A stretch of 64,000 nucleotides of DNA from Solirubrobacterales bacterium (GCA_025450195.1 JANWHW010000010.1:1-64000), one strand, 5' to 3'; positions 48,038 through 57,652 are shown, counted from the stretch's first letter. Made by a program: numbers and translations. The notes: generated by a model from the sequence alone, not told the origin.

Positions 48038-49057
48038 GTGCGGCGACTCATCGCCAACAGCCCCAAGGCTCGCTACGGGCTTGGTTCACTCGCTTGTGCC
48101 TTGGCAACATGCTGGCTGGTGGTCGGCTTTGCCGAGGCCGCCAATGTGGACGAGTTGCAGGCAAGGATCGATCGAGCCGAGAGCCAGGCTGGTTCGGTCG
48201 CCGCGGATCTGCGGGCCACCCAGGATCGACTCGCTGCCGCTGAGCAGCAGTCGGCTGCCGCATCGGCTCGCGAGCAAGAGCTGAGCGGCTTGCTGGCAAC
48301 GGGCCAAGCGCGTGCTGCGCGCTTGGCGGGACGAGTCGAAGAGTCCGAGCGGCGGCTTACGAAGGAGCGCCGTCGCCTTCGCCGCGCCCGGCGGCTGCTG
48401 GCAGGGCGGCTCGTGGCGATCTACAAGACCGGTGCCCCCAGCGCGGCAAGCGTCATCCTGGGCTCCAGCGATTTCGATGAGCTGACCACTCGCACCGAGT
48501 ATCTGGAGCGGATCGAGGAATCGGACGCGCAACTTGCCGTGCGGGTCGCGCAGGTGCGCAATAGCGTTCGAGGGCGGCTGAAGCAGGTCGCCGGGCTGAA
48601 GGAGCAGGCCGATGCCTACAACGAAAGGCTTGCGGTGGCGCACTCGCAGATCGCGGCGGTCAGGAGCAGCGCCGACGCGGCTGCTGCCCAGTTTCAATCG
48701 GCGGCCGCTTCACGCGAGGCGTCGCTCGCCACGCTGAAATCGCAGATCGACGGCTGGATGACCGAGGTCGAAGAGGCCGAAGCAGCCTCTCGTGCCGCCG
48801 CGGAAGAAACGGTTGGCCGCTGGCTGGGCGGGCCCTACTCGATTCCCACCTACATCGTGATGTGCGAGTCGGGAGGAAACTATGGGGCGCTGAATCCATC
48901 CAGTGGAGCGGGGGGCGCTTACCAGATCCTGCCCTCCACCTGGTCGCTCTACGGCGGCAGGGGCGCACCCCACGAGGCTCCGAAGGCCGAACAGGACAGG
49001 ATCGCCGCGGAAATCTGGGCCGACTCTGGCGGCGGTGCCTGGGTTTGCGCAGGCTGA
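48038..49057 (+). CDS. Secreted coiled-coil protein with Rpf-like transglycosylase domain
   Basis: The 339-residue product starts at GTG 48038 with a signal peptide (LGSLACALATCWLVVGFAEAA). A long coiled coil follows (about 38-255, Glu/Arg/Ala-rich, like CwlO or EnvC/FtsEX-partner proteins), then a C-terminal resuscitation-promoting-factor-type domain (about 265-339): IVMCESGGNYGALNPSSGAGGAYQILPSTW, with Glu as catalytic acid. It probably cleaves peptidoglycan, with the coiled coil giving regulation. A TAGGCT hexamer lies 10 bases before the start. Confidence 0.88.
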   Translation: MRRLIANSPKARYGLGSLACALATCWLVVGFAEAANVDELQARIDRAESQAGSVAADLRATQDRLAAAEQQSAAASAREQELSGLLATGQARAARLAGRVEESERRLTKERRRLRRARRLLAGRLVAIYKTGAPSAASVILGSSDFDELTTRTEYLERIEESDAQLAVRVAQVRNSVRGRLKQVAGLKEQADAYNERLAVAHSQIAAVRSSADAAAAQFQSAAASREASLATLKSQIDGWMTEVEEAEAASRAAAEETVGRWLGGPYSIPTYIVMCESGGNYGALNPSSGAGGAYQILPSTWSLYGGRGAPHEAPKAEQDRIAAEIWADSGGGAWVCAG

Positions 49058-49259
49058 CGCACTCTGGCCGCAGGCCGGCGTGACGAGCCCATGACGCTGC
49101 GTGGGCTGACGCGGGGCTAACACCCGGCTCTCCGCTCTTAGGGGCTTGATGCGGAGACTCTTTGACAAATGGCTGCAATTCTCTTCCCGCAGCTTGCGAA
49201 TTGGCAGCCGCGCCCCCCCGGTTGGCATCCCCGGCGCTTGGCATAGTCCAGCCCCTGCC

Positions 49260-52200
49260 GTGAGCACGCAAGCCGCCGCACATCTTCACGCCCACAGCGA
49301 GTACTCGCTGCTCGATGGTGCATGCAAGATCGATGCGATGGCGGCGCGGGCGGCGGAGCTTGGCCAGCCGGCGTTGGGGCTGACTGACCATGGCGTGATG
49401 AACGGCGCGGTCGACCTCCACAAGGCATGCAAAAAACACGGGATCAAGCCGATCGCCGGGCTTGAGGCCTACTTCGTTGACGATCGGGCAGCAGTCAAGG
49501 ACCAGGTTCGCTATGAGCGAAACCACCTCACGCTGCTGGCCGAAAATGACACCGGCTTCTCCAATCTCGTCCGGCTCACGTCGGCGGGCTTTCTGGAGGG
49601 GTTCTCGCGCGGCAAGGCCAACGTCGACATGGAGCTACTTGCCAGGCATTCCGACGGGGTCATCGTCCTTACCGGATGCCTGCAGTCGCGGTTCTGTCGC
49701 CGTCTGGTCGAAGAGCGCCTCGATGACGCTCGGTCCCATCTCGACGATTTGATCCAGGTCTTCGGCCCTGAGCAGGTCTATTTCGAGGTGCAGAAGAACG
49801 GGATCGACGAGCAGGACAAGGCGAATGAGGGGATCGCCCGCTTCGCGCGCGAGCTCAACCGCCCACTCGTCGGCACTGCCGATGTGCACTACCTGCGGCG
49901 CGAGGATTTCGACAACCACTCGGCACTGCTCTGCGTGCAGACCAAGTCGACATTGGAAGCGCCGAAGCTCAAATTCGACACCAACGAGTTCTACCTGAAG
50001 AGCAACGAGGAAATGGTGGAGTCGTTCGCCGAGTGGCCAGAGGCGGTGGCGTCGACGATCGAGATAGCCGAACGCTGCGCCGTTGACATCGAGCTGGGCA
50101 AGCTGCTGCTGCCTCGCTATCCCACCCCAGACGGCGAGGAGCCCGAGGCGATGTTGCGGCGCATCGCGGGTGAGGGCCTGCGGGCTCGCTACGGAGACCC
50201 CGCTCCCGCCGAGGCACTGCAGCGACTGGAGTTCGAGCTTGGGGTGATTGAGGAGATGGGCTTCGCCTCCTATTTCTTGATCGTTTGGGACTTCGTCCGC
50301 TACGCGAAGGAAAACAGGATTGCCGTTGGCCCCGGGCGCGGCTCGGCGGCCGGCTCGATCGTCTCCTACTCCCTCAGCATCACCGACCTCGATCCCCTCG
50401 CCAACGATCTCCTCTTCGAGCGCTTCCTAAACCCCGGCCGCAAATCGATGCCGGACATCGACATCGACTTCTCGGTGCGCGGGCGTGAGCAGGTGATCCG
50501 CTACGTCGCCGATAAGTACGGGCGCGAGTCGGTCGCTCAGATCATCACCTTCGGCACGATGGCGCCGCGTGCGGCGACGCGCGATGCGGCTCGTGTGCTC
50601 GGCTTCGACTACGCAACCGGCGATCGTCTCGCCAAGCAGATTCCGGAGCCGATCCTGGGGCGGAACCCTTCCTTCGACGAGTGCCTTCGCCCCGGCCAGG
50701 AGCTGAAAAAGACCTACGACGCCGACGCCGACGCGAAACGCATCCTCGATGTCGCACAGGGGCTCGAGGGGATCATTCGCAACAACTCGATTCACGCAGC
50801 GGCGGTGGTGATCGCCGATCGGCCACTGCAGGAGATAGTGCCGCTGCAGCTCGCCGAGGACCGCAGCGCTTCCGCCGCCGGCAACGGCAATGGCAATGGG
50901 AACGCGGGCAAGAATCAGCGCCAGTACAAGATCGTCACCCAGTACTCGATGGGGCCGATTGAGGAGATCGGCCTGCTGAAGATGGACTTCCTCGGCTTGC
51001 GCAACCTCGATGTGATTGAGGACGCGGTCGAGATCATCGGGCGCTCCCGCGGCATCGAGCTTGACATTGGCTCGATTCCGATGGACGACGCGAAGACCTT
51101 CGAGATGCTCTCCCGGGGCGATGGGACCGGGGTCTTCCAGCTCGAGTCGGAGGGCATGCGCGAGGCGATGAAAAAGGTTCGGCCGACCGAGTTCGACGAC
51201 ATCGTTGCGCTCGTTTCCCTCTACCGGCCGGGCGCGATGCGCTACATCGATGTTTACGCTAAGGGCAAGCGCGCACCCTCGTCGGTCACCTATCCCGACG
51301 ATCGTCTGAGGCCGATCACGGAGCCGACCTATGGCTGCGTCCTCTACCAGGAGCAGCTGATGGAGATCGCCAAGCAGATGGCCGGCTTCAGCCCCGCCGA
51401 GGCAGATGACCTCCGCAAGGCGATCGGCAAGAAGAAGCGCGACCTGATGGCGACGATGAAGGCCAAGTTCATGGAGGGCATGAAGGCATCGGGCACCGCC
51501 GCCAAGGTGGCGGGGGACATGTGGTCTTTGATGGAGGCCGCCGCCGACTACTCCTTCAACAAGTCTCACGCCGCCTGCTACGCGCTGATCGCCTATCGCA
51601 CGGCGTACCTGAAGGCCAACTACCCGGCCGAGTACATGGCGGCGGTGATCTCCTCGGTGATGAACACCAAGGACAAGGTCCCGTTCTTCGTCAACCGCTG
51701 CGAGGAGATGGGGATCGAGGTGTTGCCCCCCGACGTCAACTCCTCCGACCACGACTTCGTCGTCAGCGAGAAGGCGATCCGATTTGGCCTCGACGCCGTC
51801 AAGAACGTCGGGTATGCCGCGGTCGAGGCGATCCTGGGGGCGCGGAAAGACGGTGAGATCACTTCGATATGGGACTTTTGCGAGCGAGTCGACGCACGCG
51901 CAGTCAACAAAAGGGCGATCGAATGCTTGGTCAAGTGCGGTGCCCTGGACTCGACCGGTGCCACCCGGAGCGGGATGCTGGAGGTGCTGCCGTCAGCCCA
52001 GTCCGCGGGGCAGAAAGCGCAGGAGGACGCGCAGCTGGGCCAGGGGTCGATCTTCGATGTCGGGGATGGGGCCTCGAGCGAGGAGGCGAGCAGCTCGAGG
52101 GCGCATCATCGTCCCCCAATCTCCGCGGTTGAGTTCGATCGGAGGGAGCTCCTCGCGATGGAGAAGGAGACTCTGGGGACCTATCTCTCCTCGCATCCGC

Positions 52201-52796
52201 TGTCTGAAGTGCGGGACGCCCTGCGCTCTCGGGTCGACTGCCCGATTTCAGAGCTCGACGGCAAGCCGGACGGCGCCTGGGTGACGGTTGGCGGCATCGT
52301 CACCGAGTGCAAGAAGATTCGCACCAAGAGCGGTACGCAGATGATGTTCGCGACTCTCGATGACATCGAGGGGCAGGTTGAGATGCTGGTCTTCAAGGCC
52401 GATGAGGCCCAAAGCGCCTCGGTGATCGCTCCCGACTCGATCGTCCTGGTTCGGGGACGGGTCGATCACAAAGACCGAGGTGAGACCAAGATCGTCGTTC
52501 AGGAGGCGGAGCCCTTCGCTCCCAGCCAAGAGGAGGCCGCAGCAGCCAGTGCCACCGCGATCGGCTCCACCGAGCCGATCAGGCTGACCGTCGAGCCGGC
52601 AAAGCTCGGCAACCCTCATCTGATCGAGGAGCTGAAGGCGGTGATCGAGCACCACCCGGGAGAGGCGCCCGTCTATCTGGCGGTTCCCGGCAGGAAGGGC
52701 GAGTTGAAGCTCGGCGACGACTTCAAGGTTCGCCGCTCGAGCAAGCTCCAGATGGAGCTGGACCACCTCTTGGGCAGCGATGCCCTAGCCGCGTAG
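49260..52796 (+). CDS. dnaE: DNA polymerase III alpha subunit
   Basis: The replicative polymerase. GTG 49260 gives 1178 residues, the usual DnaE1 length; the frame extends to 49146 but the extra residues are not conserved. The PHP domain opens HLHAHSEYSLLDGACKI. The palm has PGRGSAAGSIVSY and the catalytic Asp pair in MPDIDIDFSVRGREQVI, then QIITFGTMAPRAATRDAARV. The C-terminal part contains helix-hairpin-helix and OB domains (about 1000-1090). A short Gly-Asn run (GNGNGNGNAG) sits inside the finger region near residue 540, an unusual low-complexity insert. Confidence 0.96.
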   Translation: MSTQAAAHLHAHSEYSLLDGACKIDAMAARAAELGQPALGLTDHGVMNGAVDLHKACKKHGIKPIAGLEAYFVDDRAAVKDQVRYERNHLTLLAENDTGFSNLVRLTSAGFLEGFSRGKANVDMELLARHSDGVIVLTGCLQSRFCRRLVEERLDDARSHLDDLIQVFGPEQVYFEVQKNGIDEQDKANEGIARFARELNRPLVGTADVHYLRREDFDNHSALLCVQTKSTLEAPKLKFDTNEFYLKSNEEMVESFAEWPEAVASTIEIAERCAVDIELGKLLLPRYPTPDGEEPEAMLRRIAGEGLRARYGDPAPAEALQRLEFELGVIEEMGFASYFLIVWDFVRYAKENRIAVGPGRGSAAGSIVSYSLSITDLDPLANDLLFERFLNPGRKSMPDIDIDFSVRGREQVIRYVADKYGRESVAQIITFGTMAPRAATRDAARVLGFDYATGDRLAKQIPEPILGRNPSFDECLRPGQELKKTYDADADAKRILDVAQGLEGIIRNNSIHAAAVVIADRPLQEIVPLQLAEDRSASAAGNGNGNGNAGKNQRQYKIVTQYSMGPIEEIGLLKMDFLGLRNLDVIEDAVEIIGRSRGIELDIGSIPMDDAKTFEMLSRGDGTGVFQLESEGMREAMKKVRPTEFDDIVALVSLYRPGAMRYIDVYAKGKRAPSSVTYPDDRLRPITEPTYGCVLYQEQLMEIAKQMAGFSPAEADDLRKAIGKKKRDLMATMKAKFMEGMKASGTAAKVAGDMWSLMEAAADYSFNKSHAACYALIAYRTAYLKANYPAEYMAAVISSVMNTKDKVPFFVNRCEEMGIEVLPPDVNSSDHDFVVSEKAIRFGLDAVKNVGYAAVEAILGARKDGEITSIWDFCERVDARAVNKRAIECLVKCGALDSTGATRSGMLEVLPSAQSAGQKAQEDAQLGQGSIFDVGDGASSEEASSSRAHHRPPISAVEFDRRELLAMEKETLGTYLSSHPLSEVRDALRSRVDCPISELDGKPDGAWVTVGGIVTECKKIRTKSGTQMMFATLDDIEGQVEMLVFKADEAQSASVIAPDSIVLVRGRVDHKDRGETKIVVQEAEPFAPSQEEAAAASATAIGSTEPIRLTVEPAKLGNPHLIEELKAVIEHHPGEAPVYLAVPGRKGELKLGDDFKVRRSSKLQMELDHLLGSDALAA

Positions 52797-52837
52797 ATGA
52801 GTCGATGAACCCGCCCATTTTTCGCTGCTGGCGGTCG

Positions 52838-52843
52838 TAGACT
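52838..52843 (+). promoter_or_regulatory. Putative -10 box for the Cys-rich gene
   Basis: TAGACT ends 6 bases before ATG 52850, leaderless spacing. Confidence 0.4.
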
Positions 52844-52849
52844 TTGGCT

Positions 52850-53224
52850 ATGCCCGCAACGCAGGTCAAGGTCGGAGAGTGTCGCCAGTGCCGCTCGTTC
52901 TGCGACAAGATGATCGAGCCGCGCTCCTGCGTCGAGATGGGCTGTCGCTATCTCTATAGCTTCATCGACGGGCTGACCGGCATCCAGTACGTCGGCTGCA
53001 TGCAGGACGTCTTCCGTGCCAAGGTCGAGCTGAATGCGGTACTTCAACCTGGTGGCTTCGGCGGCGTGAAGATGACCGGCAACCCGCTGGCCCACTGTCC
53101 GTTTGAGGTTGAGCAGGCCTACGACGGGACCGGCTCTGGGTATGACTGCGTCAACCGGCGATTCTTCGACTGCGGCGACGATGGGTCGGAGGGCCTGCGG
53201 GCCTTCGACCTTCGCGACATTTAG
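52850..53224 (+). CDS. Cys-rich protein of unknown function
   Basis: The 124-residue product has nine cysteines: five in the first 35 residues (GECRQCRSFCDKM, RSCVEMGCRYLYS) and four later (VGCMQD, AHCPFEV, YDCVN, FDCGDD). The rest is compact, with aromatic residues and no signal peptide or membrane segment, so disulfides are unlikely and a zinc or iron-sulfur site is plausible. It is not a family I can name. It starts at ATG 52850 with a -10 box 6 bases upstream and precedes the acyl-CoA dehydrogenase by 73 bases. Confidence 0.72.
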   Translation: MPATQVKVGECRQCRSFCDKMIEPRSCVEMGCRYLYSFIDGLTGIQYVGCMQDVFRAKVELNAVLQPGGFGGVKMTGNPLAHCPFEVEQAYDGTGSGYDCVNRRFFDCGDDGSEGLRAFDLRDI

Positions 53225-53284
53225 ATGGCAGCCCAGAGCCGATAGCAAAGGAACCCGGGCCGAGAATGGCGACATTTTCCTGTG

Positions 53285-53290
53285 TAGGAT
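53285..53290 (+). promoter_or_regulatory. Putative -10 box for the acyl-CoA dehydrogenase gene
   Basis: TAGGAT ends 7 bases before ATG 53298. Confidence 0.35.
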
Positions 53291-53297
53291 TGCCGCC

Positions 53298-54590
53298 ATG
53301 AGCGATACAGCGGGAGTGGCAGAGGCAGAGCAGCTCGTGGCGGAGGCAACCGGTGAGGGTGCCGAGTCTGGGGACGGCCCCAGGTTCACGCTGGAGCTGA
53401 ACCAGGACCAAAAGGACATTCGCGAGTGGGTGCATGGCTTCGCGGAGGGGGTTGTTCGGCCCGCGGCCGAAGAATGGGACGAGCGCGAGGAGACCCCTTG
53501 GCCCGTCATTCAGGAGGCCGCCAAGATTGGCCTCTACGGCTTTGAAGCTCTCGGCCAGTTCTGGGCCGATGAGACCGGCCTCACGCTTCCGATCGCAAAT
53601 GAGGAGCTCTTCTGGGGCGACGCGGGGATCGGCATGGCGATCATGGGCACCTCACTTGCCGTCGCCGCGATCTTCGGCCAGGGCACGCCTGAGCAGATGG
53701 CTGAGTGGATCCCGCAGTGCTTCGGCACCGCCGATGACCCGAAAGTCGCCTCCTTTTGCTCTTCGGAGCCCGACGCCGGCTCCGATGTGTCGGCGATCCG
53801 CACGACCGCCAAGTACGACGAGGCAACGGACGAGTGGATCCTCAACGGCCAGAAGGCCTGGGCGACCAACGGCGGCATCGCCGACATCCACGTGGTGATC
53901 GCCTCGGTCGACCGCGAGCTGCGCTCGCGCGGACACGCCGCCTTCGTCATTCCGCCCGGAACCAAGGGCTGTGAGCAGGGCGCCAAGGTGAAGAAGCACG
54001 GACTGCGCGCTTCGCACACAGCCGACGTCCACCTCGACGACTGCCGCATCCCGGGCGCCTGCCTGCTCGGCGGCAAAGAGAAGCTCGACGAGCGGCTGGC
54101 GCGGGTGCGCGAGGGCAAGCGTTCCAAATCGCAGGCCGCGATGCAGACCTTCGAGGCGAGCCGGCCGACGGTTGGCGCACAGGCGCTGGGCATCGCCCGC
54201 GCCGCCTATGAGTACTCACTCGGGTACGCAAAAGAGCGCCAGCAGTTCGGTCGGGCGATCATCGAGAACCAAGCGATTGCCTTCGCCCTTGCCGACATGA
54301 AGCTGGAGATCGACGCCGCCAGGCTGCTGGTCTGGCGCGCCGCATGGATGGGGCGCAGCGGCCAGAAATTCGAGAACGCAGAGGGCTCGATGTCGAAGCT
54401 GAAGGCCGGCGAGGTCGCCGTTTGGGCAACCGAGCGGGCGATCCAGATCCTCGGCGGCAACGGCTACACCCGCGAGTTCCCGGTCGAGCGGATGCACCGC
54501 GACTCGAAGATCTACACGATCTTCGAGGGCACCTCCGAGATCCAGCGCCTGGTCATCTCACGCGCGATCTCTGGCGTCCACATTCAGTAG
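53298..54590 (+). CDS. Acyl-CoA dehydrogenase
   Basis: FAD enzyme of fatty-acid beta-oxidation. From ATG 53298 the product has 430 residues: helical N-domain (about 35-155), beta domain with [18 protein letters not shown] and [18 protein letters not shown], and C-terminal helical domain with [41 protein letters not shown] and [15 protein letters not shown]. The chain-length preference cannot be told. The in-frame region upstream overlaps the Cys-rich gene and is rejected. A repeat copy lies 14 bases after the stop. Confidence 0.93.
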   Translation: MSDTAGVAEAEQLVAEATGEGAESGDGPRFTLELNQDQKDIREWVHGFAEGVVRPAAEEWDEREETPWPVIQEAAKIGLYGFEALGQFWADETGLTLPIANEELFWGDAGIGMAIMGTSLAVAAIFGQGTPEQMAEWIPQCFGTADDPKVASFCSSEPDAGSDVSAIRTTAKYDEATDEWILNGQKAWATNGGIADIHVVIASVDRELRSRGHAAFVIPPGTKGCEQGAKVKKHGLRASHTADVHLDDCRIPGACLLGGKEKLDERLARVREGKRSKSQAAMQTFEASRPTVGAQALGIARAAYEYSLGYAKERQQFGRAIIENQAIAFALADMKLEIDAARLLVWRAAWMGRSGQKFENAEGSMSKLKAGEVAVWATERAIQILGGNGYTREFPVERMHRDSKIYTIFEGTSEIQRLVISRAISGVHIQ

Positions 54591-54603
54591 GGGTCGCTTC
54601 CTC

Positions 54604-54741
54604 AAGTAGCGCGGCCCGGATGAGGCCGATTGACGCTGCACGGATACGGTCTCTCCTTGACATCCCGCGTAGCGCTGCTACGCAGGAGTCGCGTCGCGTC
54701 CGTCCCGCTTGGTCATCGACCTCCTCGGCCTCGCGCTACTT
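54604..54741. repeat. Dispersed hairpin repeat, copy B, with 10-bp inverted ends
   Basis: Ends AAGTAGCGCG (54604-54613) and its exact reverse complement (54732-54741). The inside aligns with copy A at 21405-21569, including GCGGCCCGGATGAGGCCG and CCCGCTTGGTC. The central hairpin GCGTAGC-GCT-GCTACGC (54667-54683) has base changes that preserve pairing. It overlaps the last codons of nfo on the other strand. Confidence 0.75.
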
Positions 54742-55609
54742 TCGGTCGCGACCCCCTGGATTTCAATCCCTGTTTGCGGAGGCGCTTGGCGGCTTGGACC
54801 TCTTTGCGGTCTGGGCCTTTCTTCTTTGGGCCCGGAGTCTCGAGTGTCGCGGGCAGGCCCTCGAAGCGGGGCTCGGAGAGGAAGGCGGCGAGGCCGCGTT
54901 TGCCCATCTCTCCCTGGCCGACGTTGGCGTGGCGGTCGCGGCAGGAGCCGAGCGGGGCGGCAGCGTCGTTGACGTGGACGCAGCGCAGCCGCTCGAGGCC
55001 GACCTTCTCGTCGGCTTCGGCGAGCACCCCCGCCAGGTGTGCCTCGTCGGTGATGTCATAGCCCTGCACAAAGAGGTGGCAGGAGTCGAGGCATAGGCCG
55101 AGTCGGTTGCCGCCTCCCGCCAGCTCGATCAGCTCGGCGGTCTGGTCGAAGTCCCGTCCCAGCAGTCCCTTATGACCCGCGGTCTGCTCGAGCAGGAGTG
55201 GGCAGCTCTCACTGTCCTTTAGCGCTGCCGAGATCACTTTTGCGGCTCGTTTGATCGATGGCCCAAGCGCCTCGCCCTTCTGCGCCCCTGGATGCAGGAC
55301 GACGCCCGCGGCGCCGATCCCGTCTCCAATCCGCAGAGCATGGGTCAGCGAGGCAAGTGACTTCTTGCGCAGCTCTCCATCGGTGGTCGCGCAGTTGATC
55401 AGGTAGACGGCGTGGATTACTACGGCTTCGATCGGCGAGTCGGCCATCGCTTCGCGGAAGGCGGCGAAGTCACTCGGGCCGTATTTGGTCGGTCGCCACA
55501 TCCGCGGGCTCTGGTTGAAGATCTGGATCGACTCGCATCCGATCTCAGTGCCCCGCTCGACGGCTTTGTGCAACCCGCCAGACGTTGATACGTGTGCCCC
55601 GATCAGCAT
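54713..55609 (-). CDS. nfo: Endonuclease IV
   Basis: Nfo cuts DNA at abasic sites. The 298-residue TIM-barrel protein has family blocks LIGAHVSTSGGLHKAVE, QIFNQSPRMW, VVIHAVYLINCA, LLEQTAGHKG, LGLCLDSCHLFVQGYD and CVHVNDAAAPLGSCRDRHANVGQG, covering the His/Glu/Asp metal ligands. The enzyme core ends near residue 262 (LPATLETPG); a basic tail of about 35 residues follows (KRLRKQGLKSRG...). The last 9 codons come from repeat copy B, so the tail is partly an insertion product. Confidence 0.95.
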   Translation of the reverse strand: MLIGAHVSTSGGLHKAVERGTEIGCESIQIFNQSPRMWRPTKYGPSDFAAFREAMADSPIEAVVIHAVYLINCATTDGELRKKSLASLTHALRIGDGIGAAGVVLHPGAQKGEALGPSIKRAAKVISAALKDSESCPLLLEQTAGHKGLLGRDFDQTAELIELAGGGNRLGLCLDSCHLFVQGYDITDEAHLAGVLAEADEKVGLERLRCVHVNDAAAPLGSCRDRHANVGQGEMGKRGLAAFLSEPRFEGLPATLETPGPKKKGPDRKEVQAAKRLRKQGLKSRGSRPKVARGRGGR

Positions 55610-55678
55610 CGGCCGGCACCTAGAGCGCCATAGGATCGAGCGGTGGTCCGTTGTCTCTCGAGCGTGTAGGAGCAGTCG

Positions 55679-56029
55679 TTAGCCCACACCTTCGCACCGA
55701 TATGCGGCCCGTCCCCTGAGATGAACGTCGAAGACATTGCTGCGGGGCTTGCGGTACAGCCCTGTCACGCGAACTCGGCCTCGGTGGCAGGTATGTCCGC
55801 GCCCCCAACCCACTCGACAAGCCCACGTATAGCGGTTGATCTTCCCGCGATAGCAATCCACAAAGCCGAAGTCTCGATAGCGCCAGCTCGCGTAGGACCG
55901 CAATAGGCCTAGCGTCTGTCGCTCAGCGATTTGTCTATGAACCGTAGGCCTTCCATTATCGGCCGCCGCTCCGGTGGGAAGCAGTGCCAGTGCCATCACA
56001 GCAACTATCGCGATCTTGACCTTCACCAA
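55679..56029 (-). CDS. Small secreted Cys-containing protein, unknown function
   Basis: The 116 residues begin with a signal peptide (KIAIVAVMALALLPTGAAADNG, cut likely after ADA/AAA). The mature part has four cysteines (VDCYRG, WACRVG, HTCHRG, YRCEG) that could form two disulfides, and is basic and aromatic-rich. A GAGGGGG ribosome binding site precedes the TTG/GTG start. Surrounding DNA is poorer in GC than the rest. No family recognised. Confidence 0.6.
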   Translation of the reverse strand: MVKVKIAIVAVMALALLPTGAAADNGRPTVHRQIAERQTLGLLRSYASWRYRDFGFVDCYRGKINRYTWACRVGWGRGHTCHRGRVRVTGLYRKPRSNVFDVHLRGRAAYRCEGVG

Positions 56030-56287
56030 TACCCCCTCGCCGGACCATTTCAGAATTTATCTGAGGTTCCAGTCATGGTGCCTAGCTCACCCTACATCGA
56101 TTAGTAAATCTAGTTCAATAGAAGGATCTAGATCAGAGACCGAGAGGCTGCTGAAACCGCGGGCTAGATAAGCCTTGACCCCTTTCTCTAGTGCGCCCAG
56201 CTATGTGTGGCTCGTATGGGTGCCAGGTCTTATGTCAATAGAGTGCGAGTTCGGATTGCGGTCGCTGTGGAACACTGCGCGCCGACC

Positions 56288-57652
56288 ATGATGGCCGAGG
56301 ACCCTCCGATTCGTCTCAGGTTTGCTCCCTCGCCGACCGGCGCCCTGCACATCGGCGGCGCGAGGACAGCGCTCTACAACTGGCTCGCGACCCGCCACTC
56401 CGGTGGCGAGCTCGTGCTGCGGATCGAGGACACCGATCGCGAGCGTTCCACCGAGGAGAACGTCGAGCAGATCCTCGACGCGATGCGCTGGCTGGAGCTG
56501 AGTTGGGACGAGGGCCCCGTTTCCCAGGCATCTCGCTCGGAGCGCCATGGGGAGGCCTTGAAGAGGCTGCTCGATTCGGGGGCCGCCTACCGCGATTCGG
56601 CCACCGCGAAGGAGGTCGAGGCTTGGAAGCAGGAGCACGGCGCCGATCGTGGTTACCGGGGCGAGCCGACCGATGAGCCTGGGGCGGCGGTGCGGCTGCG
56701 CGTTCCCGACGAGGGGGAGACCGTGGTCGAGGACTTGATCCGTGGGCCGGTCAGCTTTCCAAACCGGAGCTACGACGATTTCGTGATCGCCCGCGGCGAC
56801 GATTCCGTCCTCTACAATTTCGCGGTCGCCGTCGACGACGCCGAGATGGAGATCACCCATGTTGTAAGAGGCGACGATCACCTCTCCAACACCCCCAAGC
56901 AGCTGCTCGTACTGGCGGCGCTCGGACACGCGCCACCTCGCTACGCGCACCTGCCGCTCCTACACGGGCCCGACGGGCGCAAGCTCTCGAAGCGCCACGG
57001 AGCCGCCTCTGTGCAGGAGCTGCGCGATGCCGGTTACCTGCCGGCCGCGGTTCGGAACTATCTTGCGCTGCTCGGCTGGGGCGCCGACGATGACGCGACG
57101 CTGATGTCGACAGAGGAGCTGGTTGAGCGCTTCCGGATCGAGGACGTTGGGCGAGCCGCGGCGATCTTCGACGAGAAGAAGCTGCGCTGGATCAACGGTC
57201 GCTACATGCGTGAGATGTCACTCGATGAGTACACCGCAGCGGTGGCCTCGTACCTCGGCCGAGAGGTCGACGAGCGGCTGCGCGCGGCTTGTGAGATCGC
57301 CCAGGAGAAGGCACAGACGCTGGCCGAGGTCTGGCCGCTGATTCGCTTCATATTCGAGCCTCCGGTCGAGGACGAGAAGAGCTGGCGAAAGGTCATGAAG
57401 GAGGATGCGGGGGCTCTTCTGGGCGCGGCCAGAGAGGTGCTTGCCGGGATCGATGAGTTCGACGCACGCACCGTCGAGGAGGCCCTGACGCCGCTCCCCG
57501 AGCGCTTCGAGGTCAAGCCGGGCAGGCTCTACCAATCGATCCGGGTCGCGATTACCGGCAGCACGATCTCACCTGGGATTTTCGAATCCGTAGCTGTGCT
57601 CGGGCGCGACGAGTCGCTGGCGCGGATCGACGCGGCGATAGCTCGCCTTTAG
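56288..57652 (+). CDS. gltX: Glutamyl-tRNA synthetase
   Basis: The 454-residue class I enzyme begins at ATG 56288 (or 56291). It has the HIGH-type motif PSPTGALHIGGARTALYNW, the block VLRIEDTDRERST, and the KMSKS-type motif KLSKRHGA, then an all-helical anticodon domain (about 320-454). The C-terminal part is a little shorter than in E. coli. The enzyme charges Glu and, in bacteria lacking GlnRS, also tRNA-Gln for later amidation. The frame upstream to 56207 lacks conservation. Confidence 0.95.
   Translation: MMAEDPPIRLRFAPSPTGALHIGGARTALYNWLATRHSGGELVLRIEDTDRERSTEENVEQILDAMRWLELSWDEGPVSQASRSERHGEALKRLLDSGAAYRDSATAKEVEAWKQEHGADRGYRGEPTDEPGAAVRLRVPDEGETVVEDLIRGPVSFPNRSYDDFVIARGDDSVLYNFAVAVDDAEMEITHVVRGDDHLSNTPKQLLVLAALGHAPPRYAHLPLLHGPDGRKLSKRHGAASVQELRDAGYLPAAVRNYLALLGWGADDDATLMSTEELVERFRIEDVGRAAAIFDEKKLRWINGRYMREMSLDEYTAAVASYLGREVDERLRAACEIAQEKAQTLAEVWPLIRFIFEPPVEDEKSWRKVMKEDAGALLGAAREVLAGIDEFDARTVEEALTPLPERFEVKPGRLYQSIRVAITGSTISPGIFESVAVLGRDESLARIDAAIARL

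Noticed and set aside
49146-49259. N-terminal extension of DnaE
   Set aside because: The added 38 residues are not polymerase-like and GTG 49260 gives the conserved PHP opening.
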